NCBI GenBank assembly: GCA_022813625.1
Contig: JAKLMB010000060.1
Coordinates: 1 to 57,505 of the forward strand
From: Aaosphaeria pasadenensis
Taxonomy: Eukaryota > Ascomycota > Dothideomycetes > Pleosporales
Reading direction: 5' to 3'
DNA: 57,505 nt
The position numbers were made by a program, and so were the translations under genes. Position 1 is the first letter of the stretch, and every line of letters begins with the position of its first letter. Below the pieces are notes generated by a model. The model was not told the DNA's origin. It made no database searches and worked only from the letters and a program-made list of their open reading frames with translations. This document shows positions 22,610-33,986 of this stretch, one piece after another.

Positions 22610-25540
22610 TCTACAGCTTTGCTTGGCTGCTGTCCATTTCCCGACTAACATCCATGATGCATATCGTCCTGTACGATAATGCTCACCATGACGAATCCTT
22701 TGCGGTGCATCCATTCAACAGGATGATGAAAAAAATGCCTCCCTCCACATTGCATAATGAAGTACACGACCGCTACCCGGTATTATTATCTCCGTATGTT
22801 TGACTCTCACATTTTTGGAAACCACGGTGACATTATCCTATCACTTTCCGATTTAAGCTCTGTTATTGCTTTTCGAATCTGTTTTGCAGGCGCAGTCACA
22901 ACTCAGCACTAGCGTTCAATATTCTTCTCGGTTCTCTTTTTGGGGTTTGAACGGATTTGGGAACAAGGGAAGTACTGCATAATATACGGAGAAGGAGTCT
23001 ATACCCAGGACAAAGTTTGGCAGGCATTTTATTTGGAAACAATAAATGGGTATCCATCCATCGAGCTTACAGACTACGAGGCCCGGCGTTCAACCTTTGG
23101 GCTTATCTCGGAGCTACGCCAAGGTGCTACGCTATCTGTATTATCACTATCGATCAGAGTCTCGCGAATCATACTTATGAATTTCCGGCGTTTCCTTCAC
23201 CTTGATTAAGCCGTCGATTATGTGACAATCTTAAGATTACGCAGCCAATCATGAAAGGTTCCACGATCATCGTATTCGTTCACGTTGCATAGATGTGCAT
23301 CTCCTTATGATTGTTGAGAGTAATGTGGATCCTTCATCTGACTATCTCACAATGATGCGTGAACACATAACGAACAAACCCAAAGAGTGGATTTTGAGTT
23401 TGTGAGAGTCATCTTCTCTCAGCTCTTTCGCTATCAGATCGCATGTTGCTTTACTCTCAGTGGCCTCGAGGAGTGATGATTGGCAGATACATAATAGACA
23501 TTGGGTAAACTTCGTATATGTGTGAGTATCACCGGGAGAGGTGTTAACCTCCAATAGCTTCTCAATTGCCACCACTATCATTGTTGCATGCGTATATTCG
23601 TTCAACGATCATCCTGCTACCTGCGACTCTTTACCATTCGTCCCCCAGAACTCTTCCTTGCAGCTCATGTTCCCATCTCATCCGGTCCCCTTTGAGGGAG
23701 AGACCGGACGAAAACTAGATATAAGAAGCAAAGACTAAAGGCGTCATACTCATTCACCCCCCTCCCCCATCGGTGAAATCGAATCAAACCAAGCCCCTGT
23801 CCGTTCATCCTGGCTTTCCCTCCTTCCCTCCCGTACGATCGAATGTAACGCCTATCGCGGTTGCCGCTCATGCAGCTCCATGCATGCACGCACCTGATTT
23901 GCTTGTCGGCATGCCCGCTGAAGAAATCAAACACTAGGTACTCCGTAGTTATCCAGCTTTTCCACTTGGCTGTGTCTTCTCTAGAGGGCCCACTCCACTC
24001 CACACCTTTCCCCCCCGGGGGCTCCCGTGTGCGTCAGATGAGACGTAAGTCATACATGCTGTGTGACGGTTGCGCGTAACGTTGATTGGACCCACCGATC
24101 GTATTTTCTTTCATTAGGTTTGTTGGTATGTTTGGTGTAGATGAACTGAGTGGAGGGGGGAGGCTTGGAGATGGTTGGTTTCGGGATCGTGGAAAGTGGA
24201 GCATCCAGTGCTCTGTTACTTTTTCTTGTGAGAGCGTGATCGTGCGAGGCATATGAGTTTATTTTCTACTCTCTGGACTTGAGGATCATTAGCTCTGTTG
24301 CATGAAAAGTTGGTGATGGAATTGCGAGACTCGAGGGGAGCGAATAGGAAATGTGTGGTGGGAAATGGCTTCCTGGGTTACTTGGACTTTGGCTCCATCA
24401 CTGCTGGTTGGATCCTCGGGTGTGGGATGTGTGAGAGATAGATGACATAGGATCTAGCACAACCATAGCTTTCATAGAGATCCTATGATGCAAATACGGG
24501 GTTCTTTGGATCTATTACGGGGTGACGAGCGGGTATGACTGTCACTCACATTTAGGGGTCGGTTTTCCTGAATCGGACGAGCTAGGGTGGATGCATAACC
24601 GGCGGGAGGACATACGGAGGTGTGACGTGAAGTCACGGGTGTATAGGAGGATACGATACGATATACTCAATGTGGCTACCAATGCGATTGAGGTGAGATG
24701 TTCAAGTGGCCAGCACAACGTACCTTGGATAGATACTTGCTCCTGAGAAACATTTGATCGGCGATTAGTCCAAGTCTATCCGGGGAGGGAAGTTGGACAT
24801 GTGCAACTGCTAGTTAGAATCTTGGGCAAGATATGGCAATAATGTCACTTGGGTAGGTTTCTAAAGCGGACATCTCTTCGCCATTTTGATGTCAGTTGTA
24901 TATAAAACTTGTATCCTTACTCGTAAGCTCCTGTGTTTGAACGCGGAATCTAGAAATGTGTGTTATGATTTAAAAGCCACCATGATGTACTGCGTCACTT
25001 GAACTGATCAAATCAGACGCTTCCTTACGTTTCCTAAATGCCGACTTCGCCTGCCATCTTCAATGATTTCAATCTCCCCAAATGCGTTAACGCCGAACTC
25101 GGAATTTCAGAATGTCGGAATCTGGACGAAGAGTTGCAACAAATCGATGCCTTATGCTCAATCATGCTCTCTCGGCTGCTGAGAATCACATCATCTTACC
25201 ATGTTAAATCTTTACGATTTCTACAAGTCAAGATAGTAACAGCCTTGTGTCCTACATTGCTTAGTGATGGGCCTTCCGCATATAAAGTGCAAATTTGAGC
25301 TTCCTTTATAATGGCGATATCCTCTGAGAATGTCTAACAATGGGAATATTCTCCGCTTTCACATATCATGACTTGATTATTGCCGTACTTAGTGGCTTCA
25401 TATTTGAACACTATCCACGTGAGGTCGCGAGAGCCGTCGTATCGTCGATGACGCGCGCGGGGCACGGGAGGCCAAAGCTCCTTGAACCCCCCCAGTACTC
25501 TTAACTAGATCAAACGACAACAACAATAAACACCCAATCG
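22610..25540. other. Intergenic, nothing supportable
   Basis: Open frames are short (at most 112 codons) and lack motifs. One exact copy of the recurrent 9-mer is at 23939-23947. The last 100 bases are the short 5' flank of the Nudix gene. Confidence 0.55.
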
Positions 25541-26369
25541 ATGCCCATTCGCCCGCGCTCTATACACCTCAGCTCCGTAATATCTAGATCTGCACATAAA
25601 GCTCTATCATCATCGAGGGCTATCTGCTCCTTCCACTTTCTAGCTCCGCTCCGCCGCCCCGCATACGACATGCCTTCAGCACCCAAAGTTACAAACGTGG
25701 AGCCGCTGCCGGCCTCGGAGGCTAAATGGATCGAATTCCAGAAGATATCTTGGAGCGACCAGGAGGGTAAAGGTCGCATATGGGAGGCGGCGGCGCGCAA
25801 GACTCGCGGACAATCGGGTGTGGATGCCGTTGCTATCAGTACCGTGCGTTTGAACAATTATCCCTCTCTTCTCAATGGCGATACACAATGGCTTTTATGA
25901 AAGTAGCTATGAGATTAGAGATTGATTATCATCATAGATTATTCGTCACCCTTCACGCCCACCGTCAACCATCATCATCCTGCAGTATCGCCCGCCCGTC
26001 GATGCAATCTGCGTAGAGTTCCCCGCAGGCTTGATCGATGCGAAAGAGACGCCAAGCGAAGCCAGCGTCCGAGAGCTGCACGAAGAGACTGGATACAAGG
26101 GAAAACTGACCTACATTAGCCCGACGATAGTCAGCGACCCAGGCATGATCACCGCAAACATGCAACTTGCGACCGTCGAGGTGAATCTGAAAGAAGGTGA
26201 TAAGGAGCCTGAGCAGGCGCTTGAAGATGGAGAGTACATTGAGAGAGTCATCGTGCCGCTTGATGAACTCTTCCAGCGCTTGGAGAAGTACAGCGAGGAG
26301 GGCAAGAGGGTCGATGCAAGGTTATGGCATTGGGCGGCAGGTTTGCACTTTGCGAAGACCATGCTATGA
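25541..26369 (+). CDS. Nudix hydrolase, ADP-ribose pyrophosphatase type
   Basis: Exons are 25541-25843 and 25938-26369, phase 0, giving 244 residues. The Nudix box G-x5-E-x7-REL-x-EE-x-GY is complete at residues 132-154, with the metal-binding glutamates in RELHEE. The preceding block LQYRPPVDAICVEFPAGL is typical of ADP-ribose/ADP-sugar pyrophosphatases (yeast Ysa1 relatives), which split ADP-ribose into AMP and ribose 5-phosphate. The first 43 residues are rich in Arg, Ser and Ala with no acidic residue until Asp 43, resembling a mitochondrial presequence. A second ATG at 25670 would give a cytosolic form. The gene is convergent with the next one, 177 bases between stops. Substrate is inferred from family resemblance. 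Confidence 0.9.
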
Positions 26370-26546
26370 ATTCGATGTGAATAGTATTCAGGTTTGGAAT
26401 AATTGGAGATTTCTCAAATGATGGGCTATCTAGTAAAATAGATCCAGGAACCATGAATCGGTCTCTCAGACTACTAATCGACCTCCTTAAGCATCTGCAC
26501 GCCAATGACTACTGTTGTGCCTTCGTAATCTGCCCATGTGTACCCC

Positions 26547-28356
26547 TCATACACATAAATGACCTTTGAGTGACTCATTCACAAGCTGGAGCCTCTCCAT
26601 GACCTTCGCATGCCTTTCGTCCCTTTCCATCTGCATATTCGTAGCTTCCCGTGCCTCGAGCTCTACTTTGGCCCTCCTGGCGTCTTCTTTCTCGAACCTC
26701 TTCTTCCACATCCCGACCCAATTGACTCTGGACTGCCTCATCCAGATCGGCCACCACATTTCTCGCACCCACCGAACGAGAACCTCATCTTCAGCTCCGC
26801 TATCCGCCCAAGCCATTTCGAAGGTCTTTTCGCGCGTACTCTGCCTAATATAAGGCTCGCTTTGAGACGTGAACGAAGTCCATCGTGCAATGCATATCAA
26901 CTTAGCTTCGATGGACATGTTAGAGGGAGGGGGTCGTGGGATGTGTTTCATGTTGTCTGGTGGGTCGCGAGGAAGCGACTCCAGCAGGAGTACGACATCG
27001 TGCGGAGCGATAGGGCACAATGCCTTACTATCATCTGAATCGACGGATGATGCTGAATAAGGAGGTGAACGAGAACCGTCATCGGAACCGATGGCGCTGT
27101 CTCGTCGTGAAGGTGGCGGTGAGATTTCGACGAGCTCGGAATCCATGGATTCGAGTGCCTTCAACGGCATTGGTTGTAAGTGTATGGTAGTATTGGCGGG
27201 CAGAGTGATAATGCGTGATGGAGTGAGATCTTCGTTCCAGCCGTCCAAGCCTACGGGTATGGTTGTCTTCAGAAGATCACGTAGACGCAATTCCTCGACA
27301 TCCCTGAGATAGGACTTTCGTTTCTCGTAGTATATCATCGCCACTGATGGGTACTTGGTGAAGACCGTCTCTCTTAGGGCAGCTCGTTTCATTTCGTACC
27401 ACCGGTTGATGTCTGTGACAAGTAAGCCACGAAACGGGAAGATATGATAAAAGAGGCCTACCTTGCGCCTCTTGGTTCAAGAACTGGTAGCCTGGGTATC
27501 GATCAGGTATCCACTCCTTGACGAACTTCACGAATGCCACCGAGCGCTCAGTCAAATGTTTGACATAATTCTCCTCCCTGAGCCGCTCGGCAAAATGAGC
27601 TGGATTGAACAGCCAGAAGTTGGTTAGATACTCGAACACTGCAAGGAAGTCAGAGACCCAATCGCGAGAAACTCTCCAGTAAGGTTGATACTTACACTCT
27701 ATATTTTCCTGGAATCCGGCACCTAGGATTCTCTTGTCCAGACCAAGAAGACTCAGCGCCTCCCCCGGTTCACGGGTCAGATAGATCATGCTTTCGGCCA
27801 AGTTGACTTTCTCCATTCCCTCCACCCGTATGTGGAGTCCAGTTGGATCCATGGTAAGACCGAGTGGCTTGATCATACCTATATGAAGTGAGTCAATTAA
27901 TTCAAACATGGCGAGTTTCGATCGTCACATACTGCCTATCATCTTCGAGGCACTCGCGTACAATGTCTGGAAGTGCGCCCACTCGAACAATTCCGGACGC
28001 TCACACACTTTGACATCGATCTGTATGAAGATGTCACCGTCTTGATCAGTGGCAGGAATAGCAAAGAACATGGTCTCCTCCGCCTTGACTCCCTTGCGGC
28101 CATATGGAGTGTTGAGGGCGGCCTTGATGAGGGAGACATGGTGGTCGTAGTCGAAGTGGAGAGATGGGGGAACAGTGCATGGAGCTGCGACTAGTAAGTC
28201 GACATCGCCAAAGTCGAGCTTCGAGGGCAGCTCGGAAGGAACCACGATGTGGCAGAATATCTTGCTGAGAGCTTTGGTGGCTGTACTGCGGGTTTTGAGA
28301 TAGAGTTCTCGGGATATACGTGGGGTGTGGAGGCGAGGAAAGGCATGTCCACCCAT
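26547..28356 (-). CDS. Nucleotidyltransferase-like protein of unknown function
   Basis: Four exons on the minus strand: 28356-27933, 27878-27696, 27638-27462 and 27412-26547, giving 549 residues. All junctions keep frame with GT-AG introns of about 50 nt. Residues 47-57 (LDFGDVDLLVA) have the G-D-x-D pattern of a nucleotidyltransferase-fold active site, with Asp 51 and Asp 53 as likely metal ligands. A middle helical region (FEYLTNFWLFNPAHF, then FVKFVKEW) follows, then a Ser/Pro-rich disordered stretch. A Lys/Glu/Arg-rich C-terminal helix of about 60 residues is probably a coiled coil. I recognise the type as a fungal protein without an assigned role. A third catalytic carboxylate is not obvious, so activity is unproven. 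It could act on tRNA, nucleotides or protein. Confidence 0.75.
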
Positions 28357-30727
28357 GGTGTATCGATATATGATTGATATAGACTGAGTAAGAATGGGTG
28401 GAAGATAGAGCTGGAGTGTAAGTTTGAAGAAGTAGAAAGGTGAGAGAAATTCTTTTGTAGTGCAATTGGAAGCAATATCGTTCACGATATAGAGTGAGAG
28501 GCACTGGGAGTTATCAGAAAGCTCGTCAATGCATTGAGGCCATTGATAGAGGATTTGAGCACGGTTGTGAAGTCCTAGGCTACCGATCGAAGTAGGCACT
28601 AAAAGAGAGGCAATATTAAAGAAGGCAAGTCCACTTGAAGTGAGGGTTGATTACCAGCAACTACCTAGCGATGTACCTACCCGCGATTTTTCTTGGACAG
28701 CAAAGACACATTCGTACTTGCTCTAGTATATCAAACATGGGCCCTGCTCCTGTAGATTGTGTAATGAGAACATGCTTTGGGTATATCTTTATTCTTTCTG
28801 GCAATATACTTGTGAGATGGTGAAGCAATATGCCAATCTGATCCCAAAAAGACCGCCCAGTTCGTGAGATCTTTCACCCTCAACGGTGGCACCAAAATGA
28901 GAGCACTTCAATGACTAGAATTTAGATGCTCTGCGAAACCTGCAAAGGCTTCACAAACAACGCTGAGATCCCACATCAATCAGTCTTCAGATCAAACCTT
29001 TCCGTTGTAGAATTACGGGACCTTAGTTTCAGTGGAAACATCTAGCAAACTTTCCTAGATGGTGCACTACAAGAGAGATCACCGATCTTCGTGCATAGGT
29101 GGGCTGCAGGTTGAAAGGATAAAAGCTTATCTCGCGAGACATGCGAGAGTCTTTGTTTGTCTCACATTGAAACCACGACCAACTCCGATGGATCTGCTCA
29201 GCGGAAACCAGAGGTGTGTTGGTAATTCTGAAAACTTTAAACAGACAACACACCTCCACCTGCCTATGACGAAATGTTTGTTTGAAGATTTATGTTTCAA
29301 GTGGATAAGAGTGAATGTGGTTGGTTAATGAGGGATGAAACTCCAGTTGCGCTGAGTGAGCACCAATAGACGTCGTTGGTGGCGGAGTTACACTGGATGA
29401 ACTCTTTTGTTATGAGTCTTCAATCCTTCAACCCAGTTCTTGGCATACGCAAGAGTAAGCCAGCAATAAGGCCAAGAGCCTTCATCGTACGGACTGGCAT
29501 TTGGAGTAGTAACTGTTCGTCTGTTACCTACCCAGTACAAGGGATAATGCGGTCCCTGTGCGGGGTAGCAGCAGCAAATCGGCAAACCCGGTGACAGAAG
29601 AGCAATAATCAACCTGGTACCTGCACAAAAGGCTCTTTGTTATTGTCCGCAACTTGGTGTTAATGCTCCGAGACGTGCATGTGCAGGAAGCAAGTCTGAC
29701 AGAGAATTGCAATCAAGCATCACGACGGAGGGGAGGTCCTCGCGCGATTAGAGTATGGGTTCCGGGCAATATCACCTAAGACTTTTAGCCCATCATCTTT
29801 CATGCAGGTACGCAAATCGCCTGGGTACCCGCCCCTTGCATCGCTGGCTTGCATACTGGGGGTTTCAGCATTAATGCAAGATGACAATTTGGCGTCGGCT
29901 TTTGGGGACAAACAAGGCAGGAAGGCTTTCGATGATGATGCTCTCTCCGGATTGCCGTTGAATGAGCGTTCAGTCACTGCGCTGATCAATATGCGGTGGA
30001 TTGGCGGCGACACAAGGGCGACAAGCCATCGCGTCAAGGCAACAGTCAATCAGGTCAGGGACAAAATTGAATGCCTTATGCGCGTTGGGCGGCTAGGCGA
30101 ATGTAATGACATTAAACAAAACGATGATCGTCGTGGGAAAAGAGGGTCTGTGTCTCCGTCTGTGTTCTGTTTCTGTGATGTCATTGTCCCTGGATAAAAT
30201 GATGACCTAAATATCCTCTGGGTCGCGATCGGCTCAGGGGCTCCAGAGTTGCTGGCCATCGCGAATCTATTGCTGCACGATCTGCGTTGAAGCATAATGT
30301 GAACCGTGAACTGTGAGATTGTGGAGATGTGACTCGTGTGTAGAGATGCTGCCCTGAAGTCCCTGAGGGATTGATTGATGACTTTGGTGGGTTTAGATTG
30401 GGATGATGACTCGCGACCACACGTGACTATTCAGGGGTCCCCCGTCCATCTTCTGATCCAGGTAGCTGGTGCCGGCGCCTTTCCCGTTCGGGCGCATATT
30501 CAATACTGTCAACTGTCTTTCATCCTGCGTTGTGTCTGCCCCACGACGACCTTGGCCATCTTCTCCGACGACGACGTTCCTAGCTAGTATTTTCGTATGC
30601 AGCAGTCCAGTGAGTGGCAAGGGTTGCAAAGGAAATAAGGGTCCGGTCCGAATCAATTGGATGAACATTCGTACCAAGGAGGTACCCGATTAATATTGAA
30701 AGAAAGGGTGGGTAACAATACATTGGT
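28357..30727. other. Intergenic between divergent genes
   Basis: This is the shared upstream region of the minus-strand nucleotidyltransferase-like gene and the plus-strand RCC1 gene. Open frames at 29802-30197 (+) and 29720-30049 (-) mirror each other and show no family signature. I call neither a gene. Confidence 0.5.
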
Positions 30728-32007
30728 ATGGAACTCTATGGCTTTGGCTTCAACGGTCATGCTCAATTCGATGTGGGCGAAGCAATCAATAGAGATACCC
30801 AGAACCAACATACCGCTATCCCGATCTGTGTCCTTCGGAGTGCTTCAATAGAAGTGGTGTGGACGTCTTGGTGTGATGCCGTAGGTGTGTTCTCTCACAG
30901 CATGTCCATCCACAGATCGAGCAACACAAGTGCTCATTGATTGATACAGTAAAAAGTAGAAAGAATCGATACCCTGCGAATGAGGCTACTACTCTGCATT
31001 ATGTTGGTCAAGGCGTGACAGAAAGCCAGGCGTTTTACCTCCGACAGAATGAGACGCTTGTCACTCGCTATTTCGGCAACTCACTATCAGAAGGCCTAAA
31101 TGGGATTATCAAGATATGCCCACCAACGGTCACATTTTTTCACCAAGATGAGGATGTCGTGGGACTTGGTACCGTATTGAGACACGAGCACGATATCCTG
31201 AACATCTCCATCACCAGCGGCGGACATGTGATACTCTTGATGGAAGGAAGCCAGTCTCAGAACGACCCAAAATCAACCAACAACACAATACTTTCATTTA
31301 CCTCTCTGCAAGATGCCGAACTCTGGCTGCGCAACCCACAATTCTCAAGCAGTCCTCCCGTTCAGGCCATTCCTCCGTGTAAGCAACTCGTTTCAAATGC
31401 GACCACCACAACGGCCCTCACGACATCGGGGCAAGTCTACACCTGGACGTTGGACCCGCGCTTCCCTCAATGTTTGGGTCGTCCGTCCTCGCCCGACGAT
31501 GCGCCCTCTGACACTCCAAATCCCATCCCGTATCTCTCCGAAACCCGGATTGTGAAGATTGCCTCGGGCGGGTACATGTCAGCGGCAGTAAGCGAGGAGG
31601 GTGAACTGTTTCTGTGGGGTCAGGCGTGTCCAGGTACGGAGGGAGAGATCAAAGCCCTAAGGCGGACTGATGTCAATGATGACGGCGAATCCGGCGATGA
31701 AGCTGGCGACGAGTTTGTCCAATGCGTCTCTATCGCGATTGATGGGCAGGAGGCTCGCATTACCGATGTCGCTATCGGGTCGGGGCATGTTCTCGTGGCG
31801 GTGGAGGTTGAGCAAAGCGGTCGTGCGATGGGAACCGTCTTTTCTGCTGGACTGAACGAGAGCGGGCAATTGGGTCTGGGGGTGACATCAAAGTTTGTAG
31901 ACGACTTCACTGAGGTATCTAGGTTGAGGGGAAAGAAGGTGATTAGTATGTCTGCTGCAGGATGGTCAAGTTGGGTGGTAGTTGGATCTGAAGAAGTTGT
32001 AAGCTGA
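30728..32007 (+). CDS. RCC1-repeat (regulator of chromosome condensation-like) protein
   Basis: Two exons, 30728-30880 and 30931-32007, give 409 residues. The 50-nt intron (GTAGGT to AAG) is the only junction found that keeps both frames with a usable length. RCC1-type blades are visible: the start ELYGFGFNGHAQFDVG, GQVYTWTLD, GELFLWGQA with the preceding KIASGGYMSAAVS, and near the end VFSAGLNESGQLGLG. These proteins form beta-propellers and serve as exchange factors or scaffolds. This one is short and has diverged blades, so I do not assign it as the Ran exchange factor. No membrane segment or targeting signal is visible. It is convergent with the gene at 32712. Confidence 0.8.
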
Positions 32008-32711
32008 TTTCGATCAACTGTTACTTCTTGTTTCCCTCACAACAATACTTCAAATGGGAAATGGCAATGATTCTGGATATTCATATATTGATTGGGTCGA
32101 GAATATTTGTATTGACCCAGCGGATATGATAATATACTGTGTTCCTCTTCCAGCCTGGGAAGACCTGCAATTTTGCCTCCTGCAAATACTTCAATGCTAA
32201 TGAAATGCCTTTTGGAAAGGAGCGCTACGTGTACGTCAAATTCGTAATGTACGAGGGATATCTTCAAAAGGAAATTGAAACAGCCCAGAACAACGAAATG
32301 AAGAGAAAACAAAGTATCGACAAAGAACAAAAAAGGGACACGAAGGCCGTAGAAGCGGTTACAAAGGAAACGAAATTTGCCGTAACGAGTAAACCAGGTC
32401 AGCGACCGTGTTCAGTCTAGAGTCTTTCATGTACGCCGAACCCCGCTGAAAAATGGTGTGCGCATGAACAGAAAAAAACAATAATGATTACAAGAGGATA
32501 CGATAATCTTTTGCGAGTACGCGCCAAGGGAGCGGCAGCCAGGTCAGACCGGCTGTTCCGGGATAGCCAATCCTTTGAGGCGCAATCGGTCCGTACTGGT
32601 AAAGAAGAAGTTGGTAATAAAACAATTTGCGAATGCGAAGGAAATGTTGGAGCACTGTCGCGTGCTGTTAGGGATTGACACGAGGGTGATATGTGATGCT
32701 TAGTCGGGAGA
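32008..32711. other. Intergenic between convergent genes
   Basis: This is the 3' flank of both neighbours. It contains short A-rich stretches (about 32290-32360 and 32470) and no open frame of note. Confidence 0.55.
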
Positions 32712-33986
32712 TTAGCATTGTGTCGTTACTCGCGGTACGACATCGGACACATCCATGTTCTGCACCAGGTCGAACGACAGACCATCGACGAGAACCCTGT
32801 GCTGAGATTCGATTAAGATTTCATGGACATTTGCCAGTGCATCACCCTCAAATGGCGAAGTGGCGTGAACAACCTTCTTGGTTGGATCTCGAGGAGAGAC
32901 GGCAGCGATTATCCGATCCCGTACCTGTGGCGGAATAGCAGCTATTGGACGCTTGCAATCGAAATAGGACGCCGTAGAACTAGAGGTAAAAGATGGGGCA
33001 GATGAGGCTGTGAGTTGAGGTCGGGAGGAGAGTGCGGATGAGGGATAGTCTGAATCGTATTGGGTGGAACCTGGGTCCGTCTCGTGAGCCGCTAACGGCG
33101 GCTTACTGGGAAAAGTAAAACCCTCGGCATTGGGATGCTCCCCTTCCTTGTGTTCCTCTTCGAGTGGCGTTGAGGAGAACAAAAAGGATGCGTTATTGGC
33201 GGTCTCATAGTATTGCAAAATCGATGGTGTGGCTCCTGTACAAGATCTAGGGACAGATGACAAGGTCGGCACTGGTCCTAGGGAATATCCTAATTCGTTG
33301 TCGCCTCCATCCTCGCTGTCGTCCGCGGAGCTCCAGGCAGAGAACTGGCTACGAAGTGGAGGTCGAACAGGAGGTATGTCAATCAAGTTTGGGGCGACGG
33401 ACTGCCGCTTTGTCGGACTAATAGGTGACCGAGGCTGCAACTTGACTTGCACCGCAAGATCTGAACATGAGCGTGGAGAGGTTGGTGATGGCTGGTACGA
33501 CGCAATAGATTCGAGTTGGGACTGAATGAACCTCGCGAGATTGGCAGAATAATCTCCCAAAGGACTGGCAGGACAAAGAGGAGGCGAAGTCATTGTTCGG
33601 ACAGGTGGTGCAAGTCCCGTTATCGTCGAGCCACTCTTGTCAGTAATGTTGGACGATACCCGGGCGTGGCGAGTGTCGGCAATTTGGGCTTCAGAGGATC
33701 CAGTGCCTGGCTCTTCGACTTGAACGCGCTGCTCTAGGTAGTGGATATGATCGGTTGGCCTCATAGGAAAAGTGTCGTCGTCCGCTGATCGATTCCTCCG
33801 TCCACGCCTTTTCTGTTGAGCAAGGCGACTTCGAACCGCAGCTCTGCCCTCGGCAAGTATCAGCTCTGCTTCTGGTGTCGAACATCCTAGGACATCCACG
33901 AGAGGGAAGGAATTGCTTCTTTTTCTGAATGTCTCAGGCCGGGGACTGGCTGTTCTGGAGTATGGAGAGGAGTGTCGTTGGATCAT
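32712..33986 (-). CDS. Ser/Pro-rich conserved-looking protein of unknown function
   Basis: This is a single exon of 424 residues. The N-terminus is basic and Ser/Arg-rich (FRKRSNSFP), then VLGCSTPEAELILAEGRAAV, which looks like an ordered helix, followed by a Lys/Arg run (QQKRRGRRNR) that could be a nuclear localisation signal. A long Ser/Thr/Pro-rich middle lacks any domain I know. The C-terminal 90 residues are less biased (PPQVRDRIIAAVSPRDPTKK, then HEILIESQHRVLVDGLSF) and look folded. The antisense strand carries only shorter shadows. The evidence for a gene is length, composition and ordered ends. The function is unknown; a nuclear or regulatory adaptor is possible but not shown. Confidence 0.7.
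   Translation of the reverse strand: MIQRHSSPYSRTASPRPETFRKRSNSFPLVDVLGCSTPEAELILAEGRAAVRSRLAQQKRRGRRNRSADDDTFPMRPTDHIHYLEQRVQVEEPGTGSSEAQIADTRHARVSSNITDKSGSTITGLAPPVRTMTSPPLCPASPLGDYSANLARFIQSQLESIASYQPSPTSPRSCSDLAVQVKLQPRSPISPTKRQSVAPNLIDIPPVRPPLRSQFSAWSSADDSEDGGDNELGYSLGPVPTLSSVPRSCTGATPSILQYYETANNASFLFSSTPLEEEHKEGEHPNAEGFTFPSKPPLAAHETDPGSTQYDSDYPSSALSSRPQLTASSAPSFTSSSTASYFDCKRPIAAIPPQVRDRIIAAVSPRDPTKKVVHATSPFEGDALANVHEILIESQHRVLVDGLSFDLVQNMDVSDVVPRVTTQC

Noticed and set aside
29720..30197. Mirror open frames on both strands between divergent genes
   Set aside because: Neither shows a family motif. The phrase GLKVLGDIARN on the minus strand hinted at an enzyme fragment but could not be extended.
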